From Bacillota bacterium (GTDB lineage Bacteria; Bacillota; Bacilli; Paenibacillales; Paenibacillaceae): a stretch of DNA of 64,000 nt. How positions within the stretch are numbered: the stretch's first letter is position 1; each line of letters starts with the position of its first letter. Location of the stretch: the NCBI GenBank assembly GCA_023391635.1, contig JAEWAQ010000075.1, positions 1 through 64,000 of the forward strand, read 5' to 3'. Below the pieces are notes generated by a model. The model was not told where the DNA came from. It did not search any database and was given only the letters and a program-made list of their open reading frames with translations. Below are positions 26,462 to 34,550 of the stretch, piece by piece. Both the position numbers and the translations under genes were made by a program.

Positions 26462-27457
26462 CTACAGCTTCATATTGCTGCTATGGCCGGGCGACAGCTT
26501 GGCGTCCGGATCGATATACACTTTCGCGTTGTTGACGGCGGTAGGCGCTTCACCGAATCCGACGGCGATCAGCTTCAGCTTGCCGGGATACGTCGTAATG
26601 TCTCCTGCGGCGAATACGCCCGGAATGCTCGATTCCATGCGGGAGTCCACCACGATGCTGCCGCCGTCGATATCCAGTCCCCATTCCGCGATCGGGCCGA
26701 GCGAGCTGACGAATCCGAAATTGACGATCAGATCGTCAACCGCGATTTCCATGGTTTCGCCTGTCTTGACATGCGTCAGCGTCACGCGTTCGATCGCGGT
26801 GTCCCCGTGCAATGCCGTAATTTCCGTCGGAGTGACGATCCGCACTTTGGATTGCTGAAGCAATTCTACGCTGTGCTCGTGAGCGCGGAACTTGTCCCTT
26901 CTGTGGATGAGCGTAACGGACGCCGCGATCGGCTCCAGCATCAGCGCCCAGTCCACAGCGGAATCGCCGCCTCCGCTGATCAAGACGCTGCGTCCACGGA
27001 ATTTCTCCATATCCCCGACGAAATAATGCAGGTTCGACTTCTCGTACTTGGCGGCTTCCGGCAATTCCAGCTTGCGGGGCTCGAAAGCGCCGACCCCGGC
27101 GGCAATAATGACGGCGCGTGCATGGAATGTGTCCGCATCGGTCACAATTTCAAACAAACGTTCTTCCTTCTTGACGACCGACAGCACCTTCTGCTCGAGC
27201 CGGATATTCGTCTCGAAAAGCTTCATTTGCTCCTGCAGGTTGTCGACAAGCTCCTGAGCGGTTATTTTCGGGAATCCGGCGACGTCGTATATGTGCTTCT
27301 CCGGATACAATGCCGCGAGCTGCCCGCCGAGCTGAGGCATGCTTTCGATCAGCGCAACGGACATTTGCCGCATGCCGGCATAGAAAGCCGCGAACATGCC
27401 GGCAGGGCCTCCGCCGATTATGACGACGTCGACAGAGGATGGTTGGGTTTGAGTCAA
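26462..27457 (-). CDS. yumC: Ferredoxin/flavodoxin-NADP reductase, type 2
   Basis: A 331-aa thioredoxin-reductase-like flavoprotein that transfers electrons between NADPH and ferredoxin or flavodoxin. Motifs: FAD site IIGGGPAGMFAAFYAG near residue 12, ISGGGDSAVDWALML near 160, and FAAGDITTYPGK near 280. It lacks the CxxC of thioredoxin reductases, as YumC does. TTG 27457 has GGAGGTG 8 nt upstream and gives the YumC length (332); the longer frame to 27526 has no good site. Confidence 0.92.
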   Translation of the reverse strand: MTQTQPSSVDVVIIGGGPAGMFAAFYAGMRQMSVALIESMPQLGGQLAALYPEKHIYDVAGFPKITAQELVDNLQEQMKLFETNIRLEQKVLSVVKKEERLFEIVTDADTFHARAVIIAAGVGAFEPRKLELPEAAKYEKSNLHYFVGDMEKFRGRSVLISGGGDSAVDWALMLEPIAASVTLIHRRDKFRAHEHSVELLQQSKVRIVTPTEITALHGDTAIERVTLTHVKTGETMEIAVDDLIVNFGFVSSLGPIAEWGLDIDGGSIVVDSRMESSIPGVFAAGDITTYPGKLKLIAVGFGEAPTAVNNAKVYIDPDAKLSPGHSSNMKL

Positions 27458-27555
27458 GCCTTGTGCACCTCCGTAAAGTTGCGGTACGTAAGCATTTCCC
27501 TCATTATAGACTTGTGCCTGAAACAAAGAAAGTGATTTTTGTGGAGATGTCCAAA

Positions 27556-27571
27556 CATTATTGTAATAATG
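27556..27571. promoter_or_regulatory. Inverted repeat in the yumC-ndh divergent region
   Basis: CATTATT-GT-AATAATG has 7-bp arms. Its A/T-rich form is similar to metalloregulator or Fnr-type sites but fits none well; the binding protein is unknown. Confidence 0.35.
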
Positions 27572-27646
27572 AACCTTGAAAATTCATGAAAAAATCGATA
27601 TGATTCACATTGTATGGGCTTGATCGAATCAAGTCGGCGACAGACA

Positions 27647-27664
27647 TTGTGTAATTTTTCACAA
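27647..27664 (+). promoter_or_regulatory. Rex-type operator upstream of ndh
   Basis: TTGTGTAATTTTTCACAA matches the TTGTG-N8-CACAA pattern of Rex boxes. In B. subtilis Rex represses ndh when NADH is low, and this site lies 47 nt before the NDH-2 start, so the assignment fits both sequence and context. Confidence 0.7.
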
Positions 27665-27710
27665 AGTATGCGCAACAGACAAAAACAAACAACGATTGGA
27701 TGGGATTGCA

Positions 27711-28907
27711 ATGAGCAGCATACCAAAGATTGTCATCCTGGGGGCAGGGTACGGCGGGGTATTGACATCCCTGCGGCTCCAGAAGGAATTGAATTATAAC
27801 GAAGCCGACGTCACGCTCGTGAACAAGCACGATTACCATTATATCACGACGCATCTGCACATGCCGGCCGCCGGCACGGACAACCCGGAGAACGCGCGGG
27901 TGAACATCTCGAAGCTGATCGACGAGTTCAAGATCGACTTCGTCAAATCGACCGTCGTGCAAATCCGCCCGCAAGACCGCAAGGTCATCCTGGAGGACGG
28001 AACGCTCTCCTACGATTATTTGGTCATCGGCCTCGGCGGCGAACCGGAGACGTTCGGCATTCCCGGCATGGTCGAGCATGCGTTCAACATTCGCAGCATC
28101 AACTCCGTGCGCCTGATCCGGGAGCACATCGAATATCAATTCGCGAAGTTCAAGCGCGAGCCGCATCGCACGGACTACCTCACGTTCGTCGTGGGCGGGG
28201 CCGGCTTCACCGGCATCGAGTTCGTCGGCGAGCTGTCCGACCGCATTCCGGAATTGTGCAAGCAATTCGATGTCGATCCTGGACTTGTCAAGATATACAA
28301 TATCGAAGCCGCGCCGACCGCCTTGCCCGGATTCGATCCGGAGCTCGTGGAGTACGCGATGGAAGTGCTGCAAAAGAAAGGCGTTACGTTCAAGATCGGT
28401 ACGGCCATCAAGGAGTGCACGGCCAGCGGCGTCATCGTCGGCGAAGGGGAAGAGATCAAGTCGCAGACCGTCATCTGGACCGGCGGCATTCGCGGCAACC
28501 GGCTGATCGACGAAGCCGGGTTCGAGACGATGCGCGGCCGCGTCAAGGTCGACGAGTTCATGCGCGCGCCCGGACACGAGAATGTGTATATCCTGGGCGA
28601 CAACTCGCTCGTCTTCAATCCGGACGGAGGCCGTCCTTATCCGCCGACCGCCCAGATCGCGATGCAAGCAGGCATCAACTGCGCACACAACCTGGTCGCA
28701 TCGATTCGCAACCAGCCGCTTAAGCCGTTCGTGTACCAGCCTAAGGGAACCGTTGCCTCGCTGGGCAAGGGCGAAGCGATCGGCATCGCCTTCGGCAAGA
28801 AGTACAGAGGCCGCACGGCTGCTTGGCTGAAGAAGGCGATCGACCTGCGCTACCTGTTCATCATCGGCGGCATTCCGCTCGTGCTGCGCAAAGGCAAGTT
28901 CCTGTAA
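27711..28907 (+). CDS. ndh: Type II NADH dehydrogenase
   Basis: A 398-aa membrane-associated NADH:quinone oxidoreductase. FAD site VILGAGYGGVLTSLRL near residue 7, NADH site FVVGGAGFTGIEFVGEL near 160, and YILGDNS near 296. The C-terminal region KKAIDLRYLFIIGGIPLVLR forms an amphipathic membrane anchor. ATG 27711 follows GGATGGG by 6 nt; TTG 27696 is less likely. It feeds electrons into the menaquinone pool, and the upstream Rex-like box suggests redox control. Confidence 0.9.
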   Translation: MSSIPKIVILGAGYGGVLTSLRLQKELNYNEADVTLVNKHDYHYITTHLHMPAAGTDNPENARVNISKLIDEFKIDFVKSTVVQIRPQDRKVILEDGTLSYDYLVIGLGGEPETFGIPGMVEHAFNIRSINSVRLIREHIEYQFAKFKREPHRTDYLTFVVGGAGFTGIEFVGELSDRIPELCKQFDVDPGLVKIYNIEAAPTALPGFDPELVEYAMEVLQKKGVTFKIGTAIKECTASGVIVGEGEEIKSQTVIWTGGIRGNRLIDEAGFETMRGRVKVDEFMRAPGHENVYILGDNSLVFNPDGGRPYPPTAQIAMQAGINCAHNLVASIRNQPLKPFVYQPKGTVASLGKGEAIGIAFGKKYRGRTAAWLKKAIDLRYLFIIGGIPLVLRKGKFL

Positions 28908-29188
28908 TGAGACACTGCAGCGTGCAAGTGCGGGGCCTGTTGACCCGGGAGGAATTGGACCGTTACAACGCGCTGATGGAAGTGGGCTCCTATCTGGAAT
29001 CGCAGCAACGCTACGATTTGTCCGCCATCGTGCAAGCGGAAGTGGACCTGCTGATTGTCCCGGCGATCGAACGGCTTAAGGAGAAGAGCCGGGCGCGCGA
29101 CCGGATGTCGCAGGAGTTTCTGGAAGAGCAGCGCCGCGCGGATTGGGAAGCCAAGATGCGGGCGATCGAGGCGGAAGACGAAGATTAA
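28907..29188 (+). CDS. Hypothetical small charged protein downstream of ndh
   Basis: A 93-aa helical protein, rich in Arg and Glu (REELDRYNALMEV; EKSRARDRMSQEFLEEQRR), with no recognised domain. Its ATG shares an A with the ndh stop (TAATG), a strong sign of translational coupling, and a terminator follows 6 nt after its stop. It probably belongs to the ndh operon; function unknown. Confidence 0.7.
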   Translation: MRHCSVQVRGLLTREELDRYNALMEVGSYLESQQRYDLSAIVQAEVDLLIVPAIERLKEKSRARDRMSQEFLEEQRRADWEAKMRAIEAEDED

Positions 29189-29194
29189 GAAGCG

Positions 29195-29229
29195 AAAGGG
29201 GGCTGTCCCGGTTTGGGACGGCCCCCTTT
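29195..29229. terminator. Strong bidirectional terminator
   Basis: A 15-bp stem AAAGGGGGC...GCCCCCTTT (29195-29209/29215-29229, one mismatch) serves the ndh operon on the plus strand and hemQ on the minus strand. Confidence 0.88.
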
Positions 29230-29243
29230 ATCGCAATAGCACG

Positions 29244-29990
29244 CTATACGCGCAGCAGATCGTCGAGCGCATCGCGCGTCAACCGGTTGCCGACATAGAA
29301 CGGCCCGAATTCGCCGTAGCGCGCGCTGACTTCATCGAAGCGCATCTCGTAGACGAGCTTCTTGAACTGCAAGGCATCGTCGGCGAACAGGGTGACGCCC
29401 CATTCCCAATCGTCGAAGCCGACCGATCCCGTGATAATCTGCTTCACCTTGCCCGCATAGCTGCGCCCGATCATGCTATGGCTGCGCATCATCGCCTTGC
29501 GCTCGTCCATCGGCAGCATGTACCAGTTGTCCTGCAGCATGCGGCGCTTGTTCATCGGGTAGAAGCAAATATGGCTCGATTTGGGCAGAATCGGCTTCAG
29601 CCGCGCGGCGATCTCCGGCACCTGCATCGGATCGACGCCGGGTTGGCCCATGTAACTGCTCAATTCCACTACGCTGACATACGAATAAGCTTTGTGCGTA
29701 AAGCGGGCGATAGCCGAACGGTTGAACGCATTTTCCAGCGCGTTCAATTCCTCAAGCGTCTCCCGCAAATGCATGAACATCAGGTCGGCTTTCTGCCCGA
29801 CGATCGCATATATCGCGAGACTGCCTTCCTTGCGTTCCTCCACGGCTTCCCAATCCGCGATCATCGCCAGCAATTCGGCTTCGGCCGCATCGCGTTCCGC
29901 CTGCGTGGCCGACTGCCAAGCCTGCCAGTCGATCGTGCGAAAATCGTGCAGCGCGTACCAGCCGTCCAATGTTTGCGTTGCTTCACTCAT
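29244..29990 (-). CDS. hemQ: Coproheme decarboxylase HemQ (chlorite dismutase family)
   Basis: A 248-aa protein of the Gram-positive coproporphyrin-dependent haem pathway; HemQ converts coproheme III to haem b. Family segments seen are FTHKAYSYVSVVELSSYM, HICFYPMNKRR, WYMLPMDERKAMMRSH (with the conserved His region) and GFDDWEWGVTLFADD. ATG 29990 is 8 nt after AGGAG; the in-frame GTG 29999 overlaps that site. Single gene, convergent with the ndh operon. Confidence 0.94.
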   Translation of the reverse strand: MSEATQTLDGWYALHDFRTIDWQAWQSATQAERDAAEAELLAMIADWEAVEERKEGSLAIYAIVGQKADLMFMHLRETLEELNALENAFNRSAIARFTHKAYSYVSVVELSSYMGQPGVDPMQVPEIAARLKPILPKSSHICFYPMNKRRMLQDNWYMLPMDERKAMMRSHSMIGRSYAGKVKQIITGSVGFDDWEWGVTLFADDALQFKKLVYEMRFDEVSARYGEFGPFYVGNRLTRDALDDLLRV

Positions 29991-30130
29991 CGGTTCCACT
30001 CCTAGCCTTCGACTTGTTTGCTTTCATTGTACCAAAGTCGTCGAACGATTGCCCGTCCACTGCCTGCCGACAGCCCCCCCATTACGTTGCCTGAGCCGAC
30101 AATTTCACAACCTGTTCACAGGCTGTTCGT

Positions 30131-30160
30131 TTGACTCGCGGGAAACCGATCTTGTAAACT
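30131..30160 (+). promoter_or_regulatory. Promoter of yuiB
   Basis: TTGACT (30131-30136), 18-nt spacer, TAAACT (30155-30160). Confidence 0.55.
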
Positions 30161-30192
30161 GTGAGATAAGATCGATCGGTTTAGGAGGCTGT

Positions 30193-30483
30193 TTGCGCGT
30201 GCTCGAGATTTTACAGGAAATCGTCGGTGCCTTGCTGTTCTTCGTATTGCTGTTCGGCATCGGGTTCATATTGAATATGTTGATCAAGACGACTTGGCTG
30301 CCGGTCTGGCTGTGGGTCATCATCGGCATTCCGCTCGGCGTCTGGCATTACTGGGAGCCCAGTACGACGATCGGCTCCTTCATCGCCGTCTGGCTGCCCT
30401 CGATCCTGTCGAGCGTCGCGGGCGCGCTCGTTAGCGGCTGGGCGATCCGCAAGCTTCGTCAGGGCGGCTACAAGATGTTCTGA
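30193..30483 (+). CDS. yuiB: YuiB family membrane protein
   Basis: A 96-aa protein with three membrane segments: LLFFVLLFGIGFILNMLI, PVWLWVIIGIPLGVW and SFIAVWLPSILSSVAGALVS. The first segment fits YuiB of B. subtilis, which lies beside yumB/yumC there. Function unknown. AGGAGG (30183-30188) precedes TTG 30193 by 4 nt and GTG 30199 by 10 nt; either may be used. Confidence 0.75.
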   Translation: MRVLEILQEIVGALLFFVLLFGIGFILNMLIKTTWLPVWLWVIIGIPLGVWHYWEPSTTIGSFIAVWLPSILSSVAGALVSGWAIRKLRQGGYKMF

Positions 30484-30523
30484 CGGATTGCCGCGGGAGT
30501 GGGGAGCGGCAGGAGGACGAATC

Positions 30524-30937
30524 ATGTTAGGGATAGAACGAATCAAGATGGTGAAATTCGCGCTGGTCGGTGTCGTCAATACCGGCGTGGATTTCGCTAT
30601 TTTTGTGCTGCTTGTGTATGCGCTCGGCGTTCCGGCCTGGCTGGCCCAGATCGTGTCGTACTCGGGCGGCGTTGCGAACAGTTTCTGGCTGAACCGCCGC
30701 TGGACGTTCCGCGCCGCCGGGAGCGGCAGTCATTGGCAGGAAGCTCTGCGGTTCGCTGCCGTGAACGGCGCTTCCTTCGCCGCCGCGACCGCGGTCTTGC
30801 TCGGTCTGCATCAAGGGTTGGCCTGGTCGCCTGCGGCGGCGAAGGCCGTGTCTGTCTTCTTTGCCATGATCGTGAATTATTTGGGCAGCCGATATTGGGT
30901 GTTCCGCGGCAATCGCAGAGAGAATCAGCCAAGCTAG
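30524..30937 (+). CDS. GtrA family membrane protein
   Basis: A 137-aa protein with four membrane segments, starting RIKMVKFALVGVVNTGVDFAI and with NFSWLNRRWTF-like and NYLGSRYWVFR signatures of the GtrA/flippase family. GtrA-type proteins are thought to help flip polyprenyl-linked sugars. ATG 30524 is 7 nt after AGGAGG. A GtrB-like partner could be the GT2 at 38071-39063, 7 kb away. Confidence 0.85.
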   Translation: MLGIERIKMVKFALVGVVNTGVDFAIFVLLVYALGVPAWLAQIVSYSGGVANSFWLNRRWTFRAAGSGSHWQEALRFAAVNGASFAAATAVLLGLHQGLAWSPAAAKAVSVFFAMIVNYLGSRYWVFRGNRRENQPS

Positions 30938-30950
30938 CCATTGAGATTTA

Positions 30951-30959
30951 TGCTACAAT
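30951..30959 (+). promoter_or_regulatory. Extended -10 promoter of dnaB-dnaI
   Basis: TGCTACAAT combines a TGn extension and TACAAT, 40 nt before dnaB; no good -35 was seen. Confidence 0.45.
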
Positions 30960-30998
30960 AGAGAGACCATTCTTACGGAAAAGAGTGTCGATTCCGCG

Positions 30999-32486
30999 AT
31001 GCGTGTGTCGAATCTATTGGAATTTACGGAGAATCATCGTTTCGTATCCCACCGAGACTTTTCATTAGGCGCGACGGATCGCAAAATCCTATCTACGCTT
31101 TACCAACCGATGATAGGGGCTTTCGCCATCGGCCTCTATTACGATCTCTATCATCGGATTGGGGAAGACGAGACCGGGTACGGTATGCCTGATGCGCAGC
31201 GGTCGTTATTTCTCGGACTTGGCTTGGAACCCAACGCGGCGGGACGCCGGTCGCTGGCGCAGGAAGCATCTCGCCTGGAGGCTGTCGGCCTTTTGCAAGT
31301 TTACAGAAACCTCAATCCGGCAACGGAAGAGACTTTGTATGAATATGCGCTGCAGCGGCCGCTGGGCGCCTCCGAATTTTTCGCGAATGTTCACTTGACC
31401 TTGCTGTTGCGGGATAAACTGGGCAAGCCGGCCGTGCTTGCGCTGCGATCGCGGCTGGCGCCCGGGCAGCCTGCGGAATTGCTGCGGTTCGTATCCCGCG
31501 AAGAGATCACGACGCCGTTCTACGAGCTGTTTCGAATCGGCGCCGGGCCGATCGATCCCGACTTGGAGCCCGGCTGGATCGAGACGGCGCCCGCCCGGGA
31601 GACGGCACCTATGGAGGAGCGCATTCGTCATGCCGATATGCTGCTGCGGTTTCCGAGGGGGGCCAAAAACCGGCCGCTGCTCGAGAAGCTGGGAAGAGCG
31701 CCGGAATCGATGAGCCAGATCAATTACCTGGCCTACAAGTACGACTTGGATGTGACCGACATTTGCCGCTTGCTCGACGAAGACGAGGCATTCGCCGCCG
31801 ACGGGACGTTGCAATGGGAACTGTTGAACCGACGCGCCCACTCGGCCTATCGTCAAGACCGCAAGCGTGACGAGGAGCGGGAACGCTTCCTGGCGCGGGG
31901 GGACAAGCGGAGCATCGAAACGGGCGCAGAAACGGTATCGGCCCATGACCAGGACGAGAACGAATCGATGCCCCTCTTGGACGTTCCCGAACGGTTCGCC
32001 CTTGCACTGACGCCCGAACAATATCGCTCGTTATTGCGGCAAGAACCGTATACCCGGATGCTCGAACGCTACTTCCCCGGGGCGGTGCCGGATTCTTTCG
32101 TCCGCATCTTCGAGCGGATCGACTTGAACTACAAGCTGCCTGAGCCGGTCATCAACGTGCTGATTCATTATATTTTCGGCATGAAGCACGCCCAGCGGTT
32201 GACGCACGCCTTCATCGATTCGATTGCTTCGAACATGCTGGCCAAGGGAATCGATACCTACGCGCGCGCGGTCGCCTATGTGCGGGAGCAGGTGAAGCTC
32301 AACGAGACGCTGGAAAAGCGGAATAAGGGAACGGAAGCTTCCGCGCAGTCTCGCGCCAGATCGCAGCAGCAGCGGCGCAAGCCCGAGATGCCCGTCGTGA
32401 AAGATCAGGGGCCGGGCAAGGAGATTACGCCGGAACAGCGGGAGAAGATGCTGGCCAGAGCCAGGAAGTTAAAAGGGGAAACGTGA
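30999..32486 (+). CDS. dnaB: Helicase-loading replication initiation protein DnaB
   Basis: A 495-aa Firmicute DnaB (not the helicase). It carries the start LEFTENHRFVSHRDFSLGATDRKILSTLYQPMIGA-type winged-helix region (residues 8-60) and a C-terminal DnaD-like domain near 340-420 (INVLIHYIFGM). The tail is basic and disordered. It works with DnaD and DnaI to load replicative helicase. ATG 30999 is used. It is followed 41 nt later by dnaI, the conserved gene pair. Confidence 0.92.
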   Translation: MRVSNLLEFTENHRFVSHRDFSLGATDRKILSTLYQPMIGAFAIGLYYDLYHRIGEDETGYGMPDAQRSLFLGLGLEPNAAGRRSLAQEASRLEAVGLLQVYRNLNPATEETLYEYALQRPLGASEFFANVHLTLLLRDKLGKPAVLALRSRLAPGQPAELLRFVSREEITTPFYELFRIGAGPIDPDLEPGWIETAPARETAPMEERIRHADMLLRFPRGAKNRPLLEKLGRAPESMSQINYLAYKYDLDVTDICRLLDEDEAFAADGTLQWELLNRRAHSAYRQDRKRDEERERFLARGDKRSIETGAETVSAHDQDENESMPLLDVPERFALALTPEQYRSLLRQEPYTRMLERYFPGAVPDSFVRIFERIDLNYKLPEPVINVLIHYIFGMKHAQRLTHAFIDSIASNMLAKGIDTYARAVAYVREQVKLNETLEKRNKGTEASAQSRARSQQQRRKPEMPVVKDQGPGKEITPEQREKMLARARKLKGET

Positions 32487-32526
32487 TCGGAACACGCGCG
32501 GAATGGCGGATTGGAGAGGATGAACG

Positions 32527-33486
32527 ATGGAATCGCTGAAGGATGCCTTGCGCGGCTGGTCGTCGCCGGGCCGGACGGGCGATGCTGCCCGAATAGCGGA
32601 GCAGGTGCTGAACGATCCGCTCGTGCAGGAGTTCCGAGCCTGCCATCCGCAGTTGAATGATGCCGATCTCAAGCTCAATATGAATCGGCTGTACCAGATG
32701 ACGGTAGAAACTCGCAATTGCCGGAGTTGTCCCGGCCTCGACCGGTGTCCAAACGATATGCAAGGACATTCCACGGGCTTAGCCTGCATGGAAGTCGGCG
32801 GCCGCTGGCAGATTATCGATCAGAAGAAGCCCTGTTCGCTGTGGCAGCAGCACGAGCAACTCATGCAATTTCAGCGGCGCATCACCTGCTTGTTCGCTGA
32901 CGAATCGATGTTCGGCCAATCCTACGACGAGACGGAAATGCTGAATCTGGATGAAGATCGATCCCTTGCGGTAGACGGCCTGCTGGATTACGTAGAGCGT
33001 ACGAAGCAGGACGGCTTGCAGAAGACCGGCCTTTATTTGATGGGCGACTTCGGAACCGGCAAAACGTATCTGGCCGGGTATCTGCTGCAGAAGCTGGCGA
33101 AGGAAGGCTATTCCGGCGTTATCGTCTATATGCCCGAATTCGTCGAAGACGCCAAAGCGCTCATGCTGGAGCCGCAGAAGCTCAAGGATACGATCACGCT
33201 GATGAAGGAAGCGGACCTGCTCGTATTCGACGATATCGGCGCGGAGAACCTGAGCCCGTGGGTGCGCGATCACGTACTCGGCGCAATTCTGAACTACCGG
33301 ATGAACCGCAAGCCCACGTTCTATACGTCCAACCACGACCTGGACGCGCTGGAACGGCACTTCAGCTTCACGCACAAGGAAGGCGAGGAAATGCACAAAG
33401 GCCGGCGGTTGATGGACCGTCTGCGGCCTTACGTGGAAGTGCTGCACGTCGGGGGGCGCAATCAGCGGGGGAACGGGACCGTGTAA
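32527..33486 (+). CDS. dnaI: Primosomal protein DnaI (helicase loader)
   Basis: A 319-aa AAA+ ATPase that loads the replicative helicase. The N-terminal zinc-binding region has CRSCPGLDRC and a further Cys/His near residues 65-90. Walker A is GDFGTGKTYLAG near residue 170 and Walker B LLVFDDIGAE near 235; YTSNHDLDAL is the sensor region. ATG 32527 follows GGAGAGG. In B. subtilis dnaI is followed by ytxC and thrS; here it is followed by polysaccharide genes instead. Confidence 0.94.
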   Translation: MESLKDALRGWSSPGRTGDAARIAEQVLNDPLVQEFRACHPQLNDADLKLNMNRLYQMTVETRNCRSCPGLDRCPNDMQGHSTGLACMEVGGRWQIIDQKKPCSLWQQHEQLMQFQRRITCLFADESMFGQSYDETEMLNLDEDRSLAVDGLLDYVERTKQDGLQKTGLYLMGDFGTGKTYLAGYLLQKLAKEGYSGVIVYMPEFVEDAKALMLEPQKLKDTITLMKEADLLVFDDIGAENLSPWVRDHVLGAILNYRMNRKPTFYTSNHDLDALERHFSFTHKEGEEMHKGRRLMDRLRPYVEVLHVGGRNQRGNGTV

Positions 33487-33523
33487 CGCGTCCGTAAGTC
33501 GGGATTGCCGCGAACATAAGGAG

Positions 33524-33910
33524 TTGAGTTCCATTTTCCTGAAGCTGATTTTACCGGTTGCCATGGCCTGTTTGTGCAATACCGTCGGCAATGCACTATG
33601 GAAATCCTATTTTGCCAAACACCCGTTTTCCCTTTCCAGTTTTGGCGGGGTTTTGTCCGTACTGTTTTCTTTACAGGTGTTGTTGGGTATTTTATGTTAT
33701 TTCGGTTCCATGCTTTTGTTTTTCTATATGTTGTCTCGTTACAATCTGTCATTGGTCATTCCTTTAACTTCATTGACTTATATCTTTAATATCGCTGCCG
33801 GCATTTTGATGTTCAAAGAGAAGATGTCGCCGCTGCAAGCATGGGGCAGCGCCATCGTATTTATCGGCATTATTGTCATCATGAGCAGCGGTGCGGCAAA
33901 ACAAAATTGA
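33524..33910 (+). CDS. Small EamA/SMR-like membrane transporter
   Basis: A 128-aa protein with four membrane helices and the C-terminal helix ending KEKMSPLQAWGSAIVFIGI, resembling half-size EamA/EmrE-type transporters or the ArnE/F flippase type. It may move a lipid-linked sugar. The start is uncertain: TTG 33524 directly abuts AAGGAG, while an ATT codon at 33533 (giving IFLKLILPV) has ideal 9-nt spacing. It is the first gene of a four-gene plus-strand group. Confidence 0.72.
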   Translation: MSSIFLKLILPVAMACLCNTVGNALWKSYFAKHPFSLSSFGGVLSVLFSLQVLLGILCYFGSMLLFFYMLSRYNLSLVIPLTSLTYIFNIAAGILMFKEKMSPLQAWGSAIVFIGIIVIMSSGAAKQN

Positions 33911-33928
33911 CGAAGGAGAAATGGCCGG

Positions 33929-34513
33929 ATGGATCAGCCGCATCGGAATAACGATCCACAGACGACTCGCGCTTTTTTGAAGCACAAAATCGGACATCTG
34001 AAGTGGCGGGACATTTTGTACGGCGAGTTGGAGCTCTATCTGTTTTGGTTCGTCAAATCGATTCCGGGCATTCCCGGCTTTCTGCTTCGTACCTTGGTTG
34101 CCAAGCTGTTGTTCAAACAGACAGCAGGCATGACCTATATTCAGCCCAACGTCGTATTTGTGCATACCAACCGGCTGCGGGTCGGCAAATCTTTTTGCGT
34201 GAACAGCGGGACCTATATCAACGCTATTGGCGGCATTCGGGTCGGAGATCACGTGCTGCTGGGTCCCAACGTTACCGTTTCCTCGGGCATGCATCCCATC
34301 GAAGGCAGATTTCCGTCGATTTCCTCCCGGCCGTCGATTCCGAAGCCGATCGTGATCGAGAACGATGTGTGGATTGGCGCGAATGCGGTCATCATGCCCG
34401 GCGTGACGCTTGCAGAAGGTACGGTGGTAGGGGCGAATTCCGTCGTTACGAAAGACACGGAGCCCTATTCCGTCGTGGTGGGTTCGCCTGCCAGAAAGAT
34501 TCGCACGCGGTAA
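33929..34513 (+). CDS. Hexapeptide-repeat acyltransferase
   Basis: A 194-aa left-handed beta-helix acyltransferase of the WbbJ/maltose-acetyltransferase type. Hexapeptide-type turns occur from about residue 75, and ENDVWIGANAVIMPGV plus VVGANSVVTKD are the C-terminal hallmark; the likely catalytic His is in SSGMHPIEG. It likely O- or N-acetylates a sugar. ATG 33929; AAGGAG site upstream. Confidence 0.85.
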   Translation: MDQPHRNNDPQTTRAFLKHKIGHLKWRDILYGELELYLFWFVKSIPGIPGFLLRTLVAKLLFKQTAGMTYIQPNVVFVHTNRLRVGKSFCVNSGTYINAIGGIRVGDHVLLGPNVTVSSGMHPIEGRFPSISSRPSIPKPIVIENDVWIGANAVIMPGVTLAEGTVVGANSVVTKDTEPYSVVVGSPARKIRTR

Positions 34514-34550
34514 CGGTATAAGCGATAATCATCAGCCGGGAGGTTCGAAC

